A DNA stretch of 64,000 nt from Betaproteobacteria bacterium. Its GTDB lineage: Bacteria > Pseudomonadota > Gammaproteobacteria > Burkholderiales > Usitatibacteraceae. Below are positions 53,242-63,300 of this stretch, piece by piece (position 1 is the stretch's first letter; each line of letters begins with the position of its first letter). The translations under genes were made by a program, and so were the position numbers. The notes beneath the pieces were generated by a model. It searched no databases, was not told the DNA's origin, and was given only the letters and a program-made list of their open reading frames with translations. The DNA lies in contig JAEUMY010000005.1 of NCBI GenBank assembly GCA_016791265.1, positions 91,267 through 155,266 on the forward strand. The letters are read 5' to 3'.

Positions 53242-54345
53242 TCAGGTCAGACTTTTCTTCATGATTTCAATGGCTTGACGCAGCACAAACGCGGGGCCGC
53301 TGCCGTACCTCACGTCCGCCTGGTTCAAAGTCGTGGCCGACGCCTCCGGCAGCCAGGCAAACGGGCGGCGAAAGAGCGTGGTCTGTGGACGCGGGGGCAG
53401 CTCATCCAGCACGGCCGCGCGAAACGGCATGCTGGCCCAAAAGCGCCCGCGTGCATAGATCGCCGTGGGTCCGCGTCCGAAAAGTGCGACCGTGGGTGTG
53501 CCCGTGACTTTGCCCAAGTGCGCGACGCCCGTGTCCGGCGCGATCAGCACCGCTGCATCGCGAACCAGCGCGAACAACTGGGCCAGATCAAGCCGGCCCG
53601 CGAAAGATACGAAATTGCCCGCAGGGTCAACTGCGCGGGTGAGCGCCTCCTCACCGCGTCCAGCAGACAGCACAACGGTCAATCCCGCCGCCTGCAACTC
53701 TCCCGCCAGTTTCTGCCAATGTGTCGCGGGCCAGAATTTTCTGGGATTGCTGGCGCCGATATGCAGGACGGCATAGGGCGCATCCGGCTGGGTGAACGGT
53801 GCGCAGGTCGGCGCGGGCCAATCCGTCCGCGAATACTCGCAAGCCGGACCCTCGATCAGGTCCGCCCACATGTCGCCCAGCGCGTCAGGCGCCGCGGGCC
53901 ACGGCAGGGGCTCGTCCACCCACCAGTTCTTGTGTGCCGGACGGTCATCGCGCCACCCGCTGATCCAGCGCGCATTCATCGCCTGAGCGAGCCAACTGAA
54001 GCGATTGTCGCCCGGCAAAAGCGCCCAATCCCAACCGGGCTCTCCGGTCGCCAGCGCAGCCTGCACGCTGGCCGGGTCGCGCGGCGAGAACGCAATCGCC
54101 TCCACACCGTAAGGCCGCCCCGAAAAAAGCGGAGCAAACGCCGGCGGCATCGCCATCGCGAGCGTCGCAGGCTGGCATCGTGCGCGCAGCCGGGCGGCCA
54201 GCGCTACTGTCATCAACGTGTCGCCAAGGAGAAGCTGATGCGCGATGAGGATGCGTTGCGGCGACTCGGGCCGGACGCGCGGACCGGCAAGTCGTCTGGC
54301 GAGCGCGCGGGCGACAATCGTGGCGCGCGTTCGGAACCGCGTCAT
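53242..54345 (-). CDS. Family 9 (heptosyltransferase-like) glycosyltransferase
   Basis: 367 residues. The GT9 pattern RILIAHQLLLGDTLMTVALAARL, YAVLHIGASNPRKFWPATHW and LIAPDTGVAHLGKVTGTPTVALFGRG is clear. GT9 enzymes add heptose or related sugars to the LPS core using ADP-heptose. It follows the GT4 gene by eight bases and belongs to the GT4–msbA–GT4–GT9 set. A one-mismatch palindrome (GCGAATACTCGC) lies at 53829–53840. Confidence 0.85.
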   Translation of the reverse strand: MTRFRTRATIVARALARRLAGPRVRPESPQRILIAHQLLLGDTLMTVALAARLRARCQPATLAMAMPPAFAPLFSGRPYGVEAIAFSPRDPASVQAALATGEPGWDWALLPGDNRFSWLAQAMNARWISGWRDDRPAHKNWWVDEPLPWPAAPDALGDMWADLIEGPACEYSRTDWPAPTCAPFTQPDAPYAVLHIGASNPRKFWPATHWQKLAGELQAAGLTVVLSAGRGEEALTRAVDPAGNFVSFAGRLDLAQLFALVRDAAVLIAPDTGVAHLGKVTGTPTVALFGRGPTAIYARGRFWASMPFRAAVLDELPPRPQTTLFRRPFAWLPEASATTLNQADVRYGSGPAFVLRQAIEIMKKSLT

Positions 54346-54353
54346 ATCCGGGT

Positions 54354-55481
54354 TCAGTCGCCGGACGCGCCGGCCCCGTCCAGCCGAGTCGCGCCCGCCG
54401 CCGCCAGTGCGAATATTCGCTCCATGCGCGCAACCATCAGATCCGCGCTGAACCGTTCCCGCGCGCGGGCCAATGCCGCCGCGCCGAGGGCGCTGCGGAG
54501 CGGCGCATCGGACTTGAGCTTCTCGATGGCTGCGCGGAGCGTGATCACATCCTGGGGCGCCACCATCAACCCGGTTTCGCCATCGGTGACGATCTCGTCG
54601 ATGCTGCCCACCGGTGTGCTGACGACCGGCAGCCCGCAGGCCATGGCCTGCATCAACGCCTGCGGCACGCCTTCGTTGGCGTAGGACGGCAGCACGAAAA
54701 TGTCGAACGATTGCAGCCAGGGCGGCACGTTCTTCTGATTGCCGACGAAGCGCACGCGCGACTTCATGCCGAGCGATTCCACCTGCGCTTCCAGCGCGGC
54801 GCGCTGCGGACCGTCGCCCGCGACGACGAGGTGGATGTCTGTGAGCGGCTGCAGCGCCTCCAGCAGATAGCGATGGCCCTTCCAGCTGCGCAGCGTCGCC
54901 ACGATACCGACGATGAAGGCGTCGGCGGGCAAGCCGAGTTCAGCACGCTTCACCGCGCGATCATCGGGATGGAAACGCGTGAGGTCGATACCGGTCGGCA
55001 CCGATTCAACGCGCCCGGCCGCGACATGCACTTCCCGCATCATTTGTTCGCGCAGTTTCTCGCCGGTGGTCGCGATGAAACGGGTGGCGGCGTTGTACAG
55101 CCAGCGCGAGGAAAAGTTGTCCGGCACGGGCGCCGAGATGTGGCGCGTGCGCACCAGCGGTGGCGGATCGCTCAGCGTCGCGCAGGCGAGCGCTGCGAGC
55201 CAGGTGTCCGTGGAGCTGTGGGTGTTGATGACATCGCACGGGTGGGTCTTCAACCATTTGCGCAGCTCAAACAGGCCGCCGAGACGCTTCTTGCCGATCG
55301 GCAACGCCAGCGTGGGGATGCCGCGCGCCTCGCCTTCCCTGCGAATATTCGCGTCCGGCGGCGCGATCAGCGTGACGTGATGTCCGCGCGCGATCATGCC
55401 CTCGGCCTCGGTGAGGATGCGGATTTCCTGTCCGCCCCAGCCCAGCGACGCCTCGGTGTGCAGGATGTGCAGCGGCTTCAT
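54354..55481 (-). CDS. Family 4 glycosyltransferase (1)
   Basis: 375 residues. It begins ILHTEASLGWGGQEIRILTEAEGMIARGHHVTL and has the GT4 nucleotide-sugar pattern FDIFVLPSYANEGVPQALMQAMACGLPVVSTPVG. It should act at the cytoplasmic face in LPS core or polysaccharide assembly. Its start overlaps the msbA stop (ATGA). Two palindrome copies lie inside: 54409–54420 (Arg-Ile-Phe-Ala) and 55341–55352 (Ala-Asn-Ile-Arg). Confidence 0.88.
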   Translation of the reverse strand: MKPLHILHTEASLGWGGQEIRILTEAEGMIARGHHVTLIAPPDANIRREGEARGIPTLALPIGKKRLGGLFELRKWLKTHPCDVINTHSSTDTWLAALACATLSDPPPLVRTRHISAPVPDNFSSRWLYNAATRFIATTGEKLREQMMREVHVAAGRVESVPTGIDLTRFHPDDRAVKRAELGLPADAFIVGIVATLRSWKGHRYLLEALQPLTDIHLVVAGDGPQRAALEAQVESLGMKSRVRFVGNQKNVPPWLQSFDIFVLPSYANEGVPQALMQAMACGLPVVSTPVGSIDEIVTDGETGLMVAPQDVITLRAAIEKLKSDAPLRSALGAAALARARERFSADLMVARMERIFALAAAGATRLDGAGASGD

Positions 55482-57244
55482 GCTTCGACTGCAGCCGCGG
55501 CGGCACCACCGTACTGCAGGCGATGCAGGTTGGCGTAGAAACCGCTTTTCGCCAACAGCGCCTGATGCGAGCCGATCTCCACGATGCGGCCGTGATCCAG
55601 CACGACGATGCGGTCGGCCTTCTCGATGGTGGACAGTCGATGCGCCACGATGAGCGTCGTGCGGCCTTGCATCAACTGTTCCAGAGCCAGTTGCACTTGC
55701 CGTTCCGATTCCGTGTCCAACGCGCTCGTGGCTTCATCCAACAACAGAATGGGCGCGTTCTTGAGCAGCGCACGCGCAATCGCGATGCGCTGGCGTTGTC
55801 CGCCGGACAACTGCGCGCCGTTTTCGCCAATGGGTGTGTTCAAACCCTGCGGCAGACGCTCGATGAATTCCCAGGCGTGTGCTGCAATCGCTGCGGACTT
55901 GATCGCGTCCTCGCTCGCACCCGCCATCGGGCCGTAGGCGATGTTGGCCGCGACCGTGTCGTTGAAGAGGCGAATGTCCTGACTCACCAGCGAAATGCCG
56001 GCGCGCAGACTGGAGAGCGTCACGTCGCGCACATCGTGTCCATCGATCAGCACAGCGCCGGACGAGGGCGCGTAGAAGCGCGGGATGAGGTGGATCAGCG
56101 TGCTCTTGCCCGATCCGGTCGCGCCGACCAGCGCGATGGTTTCGCCGGCGCGGATGTCGAGCGACACACCGTCCAGCGCCGGCGCTGAATCGTCCCGGTA
56201 GACCAGCTTCACACTGTCGAAGCGGATGTCGCCGCGCGCGTTGGCGAGCGTCACCGAGCCCGTGTCCGGCTCTGGTTTCGCGTCGATCAGGCCGAACACG
56301 CTTTCGCACGCGGCGAGGCCACGCTGAATGTGCTCGTTCAGGCTGGTGAGGCGCTTGATGGGTTCGATGAGCGCGATGGTCGCGGTGATGAAAGCCACGA
56401 ACTCGCCCACCGTGGTCTGGCTTGCACCGACGGACTGCGTGGCCGCGAAGTACAGCAAGAAGGCGATGCCGACAGACACGACAATCTGTATGACGGGTAC
56501 CCCTGCGGCGGCGGCGGCGGCCTGCTTCATGTTGAACTGCCGCACCTTGTTGGCCGCCTTGCCAAAACGCTTCTCCTCCGTGGCCTGGCCACCGAAAATC
56601 TTCACCACGCGCTGCGCGGAAATGCTTTCGTCCAGCGCTTCGAGAATCGTCGCGTTGGCCTTTTGCGACTCGCGGCTGATCTGGCGCAGACGCTTGCTGA
56701 ACGCGTTCACGATGAACGCGATCGGCGGCACGACGGCGAAAGTCACCAGCGACAGTTTCCAGTTGATGGCGAACATCACCGCGAGCAGGCCGACCAGCGT
56801 CACACTGTCCCGCACCAGCGATGTGAGCGCGGTGGTGGAGGCGGCCGCGACACCTTGCACATCATTGGCGATTTTCGACATCAAGCTACCCGACGTGTGC
56901 TGGTCGTAGTGATTCACCGGCAGGCGGACTAGCTGCGCGAACATCTCCACGCGCAAGTCGTACATGACTCGATTCGCCACCCATTGCGCACCGTAGCCGG
57001 AAAGAAAACTCGCGATGCCGCTCACCACGAAAATCACCACGATGCCGGCGGGGATCAACACCATCATCGCGGCGTCGCGCTCGACGAAAAGCTTGTCGAT
57101 CACCTCTTTCAAGTACCACGCGAGCGCGCCGTTGGCCGCACCCGTGATGGCCATCGCCACGACCGCGCCGTAGAAGGCGAGGCGGTAAGGCTTCACATGA
57201 TCAAGCAGGCGCTTGTAAAGTTGGCCGGAAGAAGGCGTGCTCAT
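55478..57244 (-). CDS. msbA: Lipid A flippase MsbA
   Basis: 588 residues from the ATG at 57244 (the open frame runs further upstream into a neighbour's shadow). A six-helix ABC transmembrane domain (LAFYGAVVAMAITGAANGALAWYLKEVID, VNHYDQHTSGSLMSKIANDVQGV) precedes an ATPase domain with GATGSGKST, NGAQLSGGQRQRIAIARALL and ILLLDEATSALD. It flips core–lipid A across the inner membrane. It sits between two GT4 genes in one minus-strand unit. Confidence 0.92.
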   Translation of the reverse strand: MSTPSSGQLYKRLLDHVKPYRLAFYGAVVAMAITGAANGALAWYLKEVIDKLFVERDAAMMVLIPAGIVVIFVVSGIASFLSGYGAQWVANRVMYDLRVEMFAQLVRLPVNHYDQHTSGSLMSKIANDVQGVAAASTTALTSLVRDSVTLVGLLAVMFAINWKLSLVTFAVVPPIAFIVNAFSKRLRQISRESQKANATILEALDESISAQRVVKIFGGQATEEKRFGKAANKVRQFNMKQAAAAAAGVPVIQIVVSVGIAFLLYFAATQSVGASQTTVGEFVAFITATIALIEPIKRLTSLNEHIQRGLAACESVFGLIDAKPEPDTGSVTLANARGDIRFDSVKLVYRDDSAPALDGVSLDIRAGETIALVGATGSGKSTLIHLIPRFYAPSSGAVLIDGHDVRDVTLSSLRAGISLVSQDIRLFNDTVAANIAYGPMAGASEDAIKSAAIAAHAWEFIERLPQGLNTPIGENGAQLSGGQRQRIAIARALLKNAPILLLDEATSALDTESERQVQLALEQLMQGRTTLIVAHRLSTIEKADRIVVLDHGRIVEIGSHQALLAKSGFYANLHRLQYGGAAAAAVEA

Positions 57245-57263
57245 GGGGGCGAATTGTACGGGC

Positions 57264-58397
57264 TTAGCCTGGCGCAAGACCGAGCAGCTCCCGATACAGC
57301 GCCACATACTCCGCCGCCATGCGCTGCGGCGTGAACGGCAGCACGCGTTCCCTCGCTGCGGCACCCATGACTTCGCGGTTGTCGTACGCGCGCTGCATGG
57401 CGTCCGCGTAGGCCGGCCCGTCGATGGCATCGCGCACGAAGCCTTCCTTGCCTTCCTCGATCAGCTCCGCCGCGCCGCAGGTGGGTGAGGTGATGGCGGG
57501 CAGCCCGCAGGCCATGGCCTCAAGCACCGCGTTGGGCAGCGGGTCGTAGAGTGTTGGGAGCACGAACACGTCCGCCGCCGCGTACCAGGGCAGCACGTCC
57601 TCCACGCCGCCGGTGAAGTACACGCGGTCCGTGAGACCCAGTTGGTCGGCATACGCCTGAAACGCGACGAGGCGCTTGTCCGCGCCCACCACGATGCCGC
57701 GTGCGTTATCCGGCAGATCGGCCAGCGCGATGAGAAAGGCCACCAGCCCCTTCCGCTCGAAGCCCGAACCGACGAAGAGATACGTGGGCGCCGCCTTGCG
57801 AATATTCGCAGTCTTGCGCGCGTCTTTTCGAAACGCTTCCTTCAGTCCAGGGTGGAATTTGTCGGCATCCACTGCATTGCGGATCACACGCAGTTTCTCC
57901 GGCGCGGTGCCGAAGTGGCGTTCGATTTCGCCTTTCACCATCTCGGAATTGCAGATCACGGCCTTCAATCGCGGCGAGGTGAACAACTCGCGCTCGGCAC
58001 TGAGCAGGAAGCGATGGTGCGGATTCAGCTTCACCGACAACTGCTTGCCGAGGCTGGTCACGCGCTTCCGCTGCGCGAGCCATTCGGCATGCACGCCATC
58101 GCCTGCACGGTAGACGTCACAGCAGGCGATGCGCTCGTGAGACTGCACGAGGTCGAACTTCTCTTCGGCGAGCGCCGCACATACAGCCTTGGCAAACCCG
58201 GCATCGCGCCACCAGCTGCCGAGGTAGAACGGGTCAACAATCCGATTGCGAATATTCGCGTTGGCATTGGTGGGCCACTTGCGCGTGATGACCGTCAGTT
58301 CGACATCGGCCTCGGTCAGCGCGCCCAGCGCATTCTCGATGAACCGTTCCGCGCCGCCGAACGGGTTGTAGCGGCTGCGGATGAGCACGACCTTCAT
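57264..58397 (-). CDS. Family 4 glycosyltransferase (2)
   Basis: 377 residues. The N-terminus VVLIRSRYNPFGGAERFIENALGAL and the C-terminal ADVFVLPTLYDPLPNAVLEAMACGLPAI mark a GT4 enzyme; FGGAERF and VYRAGDGVHAEWL resemble LPS core glucosyltransferases of the WaaG group. It lies 19 bp before msbA on the same strand. Two palindrome copies (57798–57809, 58248–58259) are both read as Ala-Asn-Ile-Arg. Confidence 0.87.
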   Translation of the reverse strand: MKVVLIRSRYNPFGGAERFIENALGALTEADVELTVITRKWPTNANANIRNRIVDPFYLGSWWRDAGFAKAVCAALAEEKFDLVQSHERIACCDVYRAGDGVHAEWLAQRKRVTSLGKQLSVKLNPHHRFLLSAERELFTSPRLKAVICNSEMVKGEIERHFGTAPEKLRVIRNAVDADKFHPGLKEAFRKDARKTANIRKAAPTYLFVGSGFERKGLVAFLIALADLPDNARGIVVGADKRLVAFQAYADQLGLTDRVYFTGGVEDVLPWYAAADVFVLPTLYDPLPNAVLEAMACGLPAITSPTCGAAELIEEGKEGFVRDAIDGPAYADAMQRAYDNREVMGAAARERVLPFTPQRMAAEYVALYRELLGLAPG

Positions 58398-58431
58398 CGA
58401 GCACTACAAAGCGAGAGCCGGTCCCGAGTAA

Positions 58432-59121
58432 TCACTTGCCAGCGCTCGCTATAGCTTGTTGAAGCAACTGAGTCGCTTTGGCCAAAATAGGACCGCCCAT
58501 GGGATCTTTGTCCATCGCGTTGAGCGGCCCTTCACCAAAATAAAGTCCGTCAGAAGCCAAGAAGGTGAGTCGAACGTACCCGCGTCGAGGGGGAGGTAGC
58601 CGTTCTTTCTCCCACGCGCCTAGCTTATTAACGACGGGCTGAGCCACGACGATCAACTCTTTCGCCAATAGCTCTACGGGATGTCCTGGGGCTTCGTATA
58701 TAAGTACCTTTCCAGATTGGTTCAAGTACCGGACCCCGCCATCTGAAAAAGCGGCAAGTACGTCCAACCCCTTGTCCTGCGGGACTTCGACAATCAAACC
58801 AAGCAACTGCTTTGAAGGAACTTGCTTGCCTGCGGCCCGGAGGCGACTAAAGGCAATTGCACGAGTACGCCCTTCTTCATTCTCGTTGCGTGCGATCTTC
58901 TCCAATTTGTCTAGATCCGGCTGTTCGGCCAGAAGCGATTTCCAAAGATCGCTCTCCCCGTCGGTACTCGTCGACCTGAAAAGTGCAACGTTGTCACAAA
59001 AAAGCAGGTTGTAAAGGAAGTTGATGTGCTCTTCTGCGTAAGGCCTATGGAACGTCGAGCCAGAAGCATGGGTGCTGGTCGAGAGTCCGATGCCGAGCAT
59101 CAGTAGAAATTTTCTAAGCAT
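58432..59121 (-). CDS. Predicted exported protein of unknown function
   Basis: 229 residues with a probable signal peptide (MLRKFLLMLGIGLSTSTHAS). The middle has a helical repeat-like stretch (DLDKLEKIARNENEEGRTRAIAFSRLRAAG) and the C-terminal part is mixed alpha/beta with YVRLTFLASDGLYFGEGPL. G+C looks lower than in its glycosyltransferase neighbours. I recognise no family. It lies between a GT9 and a GT4 gene on the same strand, so it may share their transcript. Confidence 0.65.
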   Translation of the reverse strand: MLRKFLLMLGIGLSTSTHASGSTFHRPYAEEHINFLYNLLFCDNVALFRSTSTDGESDLWKSLLAEQPDLDKLEKIARNENEEGRTRAIAFSRLRAAGKQVPSKQLLGLIVEVPQDKGLDVLAAFSDGGVRYLNQSGKVLIYEAPGHPVELLAKELIVVAQPVVNKLGAWEKERLPPPRRGYVRLTFLASDGLYFGEGPLNAMDKDPMGGPILAKATQLLQQAIASAGK

Positions 59122-59143
59122 CGCAGCGCTTTGAATGATTTGA

Positions 59144-60229
59144 TTAGCCCGCAGCCAGCAGTTCGTTGGCCGCCGCCAGCACCCGCTCCACCGGCAGCGT
59201 GGTGAGGCATTCGCTCACCTTGCTGCCGCCGCAGCCGTCGTTGCCGCAGGGGCGGCAGGGATGGTCGGACGTGACCAGGCGATGCGGCACGCCCCACGGT
59301 CCCCACTGGTGTTCACCCGACGGGCCGAAGAGCGCGACCGTCGGTGTGCCCACGGCCGCGGCCATGTGCATCGGCGCCGAGTCGACGCCGATGAAGAGCC
59401 GTGCCCGCGACGTGAGTGCCGCCAGCTCCTTCAGCGACAGCATGCCGGTGAAATCCACCACCGGCGCTTTCAGTCGCTCCTTGATGGCGGTGATCATGGC
59501 GCGTTCGTTCTGCGCGGGCGCTGCGGAGAGCACGACGCGATGGCCTGCCTTGCCCAATTCCAGGATGAGATCCGCCACGCGTTCGGCTGGCCAGGTCTTG
59601 AAAAACCAGCGCGACGTTGGGTGGATGTGGATGAACTTCCCGCGCTGCACGTTGGCTTGGCGCAGCATGTCGTCGATCTTGTCGTCGGCCGCCTTGCCGG
59701 GCACCAACACCAGCTTCTTCTCGGCCTCGGTCGGGATGATGCCAAGACGGCGCAGCGCATCGAGATTCGATTCAACCGTGTGGCGGGGCGTGTGGCGGGG
59801 GATCGGATACACGTGGCTGAAGCAGCGCTTCCACAACGCGCGGTCGTGTTGGGGCGCGACACTCCATCTTGGCCGCAGGATCTGCGAGAGCCACGCGCCG
59901 CGCGGATGTTCGGTGAGATGCACGATGAGGTCGTAGTGGCGCTTGTCCATGGCGCGGAGCAGTTGCCACTCCTTCGCACCCTGCACGGCGACACCGCGTT
60001 TCTTCCACTCACGGTCGATCATGTGGACCTGGCTCACCGCTGGATGCAGGCTGATCATGTCCGCCGTCTCGGCGTAGATCAGCGCATCGATCTCCAGGTG
60101 CGGCGCGCGCGCCTTCAGCAGGCTGAACACCGGGCTCACGAGCAGCACGTCGCCGTGGTGGCGGAGCTTGGTGACCAGCACCCGCTTGGCGCGGGAAAGA
60201 TCGAGCGGGGCGGCGCGGTCATCGGACAT
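59144..60229 (-). CDS. WaaQ-like heptosyltransferase III (GT9)
   Basis: 361 residues from the ATG at 60229. Typical GT9 segments are RVLVTKLRHHGDVLLVSPVFSLL, FIHIHPTSRWFFKTWPAERVADLI and LFIGVDSAPMHMAAAVGTPTVALFGPSGEHQW. RHHGDVLL and the long TSRWFFKTW match the WaaQ group, which adds a branch heptose to the LPS core. It diverges from the S41 protease gene, 92 bp away. Confidence 0.87.
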   Translation of the reverse strand: MSDDRAAPLDLSRAKRVLVTKLRHHGDVLLVSPVFSLLKARAPHLEIDALIYAETADMISLHPAVSQVHMIDREWKKRGVAVQGAKEWQLLRAMDKRHYDLIVHLTEHPRGAWLSQILRPRWSVAPQHDRALWKRCFSHVYPIPRHTPRHTVESNLDALRRLGIIPTEAEKKLVLVPGKAADDKIDDMLRQANVQRGKFIHIHPTSRWFFKTWPAERVADLILELGKAGHRVVLSAAPAQNERAMITAIKERLKAPVVDFTGMLSLKELAALTSRARLFIGVDSAPMHMAAAVGTPTVALFGPSGEHQWGPWGVPHRLVTSDHPCRPCGNDGCGGSKVSECLTTLPVERVLAAANELLAAG

Positions 60230-60277
60230 ACCGGAATTCTGCCACGCTTTGCTACGTGCGCCGCTCTTGCCAGTCGC

Positions 60278-60283
60278 TACAAT
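60278..60283 (+). promoter_or_regulatory. Possible -10 box of the S41 protease gene
   Basis: TACAAT with no convincing -35 partner, 39 bp before the ATG at 60322. Confidence 0.3.
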
Positions 60284-60321
60284 CGTGCGCTTTGGCACAT
60301 AAAAACTCGCAGGGAGGATGC

Positions 60322-63300
60322 ATGACCACACGTTCCTGGCGCGCGGTTCGCCGCGCGCTTTCCGCCGCCTGTCTCACCTTGGCAGCCGCCGCCGCACCGG
60401 CAGGCGCCACCTATTTCCGCATGCCGGCGATGGCCGGCGACACCGTGGTGTTCGTCTCCGAAGGCGACATCTGGCGGGCACCTGCGGGCGGCGGCCAGGC
60501 GGTGCGCCTCACCACGCATCCCGAATTGGAGAGCACTCCCTACCTCTCCCCAGACCGCCAGTGGCTGGCCTTCGTCGGCCGCTATGAAGGCCCGGCCGAG
60601 GTGTACGTCATGCCGCTCACCGGCGGCACGCCCAAGCGCCTCACCCATGACGGCGGCAACTCGGCGCGGGTGCAAGGCTGGACGCCGGACGGCAAAATTC
60701 TCTACTCATCGTCCCGCTACAGCGGCAAGCCCGGCACGCGTCTTTACACGCTGGACCCGAAGACGGGTGAGCGCGGATCGCTCCCGCTCGCGGAGGCGGC
60801 TGAAGGCTGCTACCTGGGCGGCGACCTCATCTTCACCCGCCGCAGCGTGCTCTCCGACAACGTCAAGGCCTACACGGGCGGCCGCGCGCAGAACCTGTGG
60901 AAATTCGACGGCAAAGGCGAGGCGACTGCCCTCACCGCCGACTACGCCGGCACCAGCCGCCAACCGATGTGCTGGCAGGGCCGCGTCTACTTCCTCTCCG
61001 ACCGGGATGGCAGCATGAACCTCTGGTCCATGAACCCGACGGGCAAGGACCTGAAGCAGCACACCCGCCACGCCGGCTGGGACATCAAGAGTGCCGCGCT
61101 CGACAACGGCAACGTCGTCTATCAGCTGGGCGCCGACTTGCGAATATTCGCAGTGCAGAACAATCAGGATCGCGCTCTCAACGTCGTCTTGAACGGCGAC
61201 TTCGACCAGGCGCGCGCGCGCTGGGTGAAGAATCCTTGGGACTACGTCACCAACCTCGCACTCTCGCCCACGGGCGACCGCGTGGCTTTGACCGCGCGCG
61301 GCCAAGTGTTCGTGGCCCCGGTCGGTGCGGGCCGCCGCGTGGAAGTCACGCGCTCATCGACCACTCGTGCCCGCGAAGCGCGCTTCATGCCCGATGGCAA
61401 GAGCGTGGTCGCGTTCTCGGATGCGAGCGGCGAGTTCGAGTTGACCCGCTATCCCGCCAACGGCGTCGGTGAGAGCAAGCAACTCACGAGCGGCGCCACG
61501 GTGCTGCGCCAGGGCTTCTCCGTGTCGCCCGATGGCAAGTGGATTGTGCATGCCGACAAGGACCAGAACCTGTATCTGCTCAATGTCGCCTCCGGCGAAA
61601 ACAAGAAACTCGACCAGAGCACGCAGTTCGGCTACTCCGATTTCGAGTGGTCGCCGGACAGCAAGTGGCTCACCTACTCGACCGCTGCTGAAAACCAGTT
61701 TGAGCAAATCTGGCTGGTCGACATCACGACAGCCAAGAAAACCGTGCTGACCAGCGACCGCTATCACGCCCGCTCGGCCGCGTTTTCGCCGGACGGCAAG
61801 TGGCTGTGGTTCCTCTCCGCGCGCACGCTGACACCGCTGGTCGGCAGCCCCTGGGGCCAGCGCAACATGGGCACGGTGTTCGACCGCCAGACCAAAATTT
61901 ATGCGCTGGCGTTGGCCAAGGACGCGCAGTGGCCGTTCCAGCCGAAGGACGAGCTGCAGAAGGCCGAGCCGGAGAAGAAGCCGGACGCACCTGCATCCGT
62001 CGCCCCGGCCGATGCTGGCAAACCCGCCGGGGCCCAAGTTTCCACCAAAGCCGATGCACCGAAAGCTGACGCAAAGGATGCTCCCAAGGCCGACGCCGCC
62101 AAGCCTGCCGCCGCGGCCACACCGCCGGCGCCGAAACCCATCGTTATCGATCTCCCCGGCCTCACCACACGCTTGTACGAGGTGCCCGTGCCTGCCGGCA
62201 ACTACAACGAGCTCGCCACCGACGGCAAGCGCCTCTACTTCGTGACCAGCGAGCCCAACCCAGGTGCGCCGCAGCCGCGTCGCGCGTTGCGCACTGTGGC
62301 CATCGAGCCCGTCGGCCTCACCCCGCCCACGGTCGAACTCTTCTTCGATGATCTGCGCGGCTACGAGCTGTCTCGCGACCGCAAGAAAGTGCTGCTGCGC
62401 AAGGCCAACGACCTCTGGGTGGTTGATGCCGGCGCCAAGGCGCCGCCGGACTTGGGCAAGTTCGTCGTCAACCTGCGTGATTTCACCTTCGATCTCGATC
62501 CGCGCGAGGAATGGCGGCAGATGTTCATCGACGCCTGGCGCATGCATCGCGACTATTTCTACGACAAAGCCATGCATGGCGTGGACTGGAAAGCCATGCG
62601 CGCCAAGTACGAACCACTGGCCCGCCGCGTGAATGATCGCGCCGAGCTGAACGATGTGCTGGCCCAGATGATTTCCGAGCTCTCGCTGCTGCATAGCCAA
62701 GTGGGCGGCGCGGAGCTGCGCAAGGGCCCGGACGAGATTGACGTCGCTGCACTCGCCGCCGATCTCAGCAAAGTGGCCGATGGCTGGCGCGTGGACCGCC
62801 TGTACAGCGGCGACCCCGAGTTGCCCGAGGAGAACGGCCCGCTCGCCCAGCCCGCCAACCCGGTGAAGCCCGGCGAGGTCATCACCCACATCAATGGTGT
62901 CGCAATCGCCAAGACCGTGCCCGGTGATCTGCTGCGCAATCAGGCCGGAAAGCAGGTGCTGTTGGCGGTGAAGGATGCGGCCGGCAAATCCCGCGACGTC
63001 ATCGTCACCCCCATCTCCACCCAGCGCGACGCGCAACTGCGCTATCTCACCTGGGAATGGGAGCGCAAGGCGCGCGTGGAAGAGAAATCGAAGGGCCGCT
63101 TCGGCTACCTGCACCTGCAGGCCATGACCCCGCCCGATCTCGGCCGTTGGGCGCGCGAGTTCTATCCCGTGTTCCAGCGCGAGGGCCTCATCATCGATCT
63201 GCGCAACAACAACGGCGGCTCCATCGACAGCATGCTCATCGAGAAGCTGCTCCGCCGCGCCTGGGCCTGGTGGAAGCCGCGTTCATCGCCGCGCACCTTT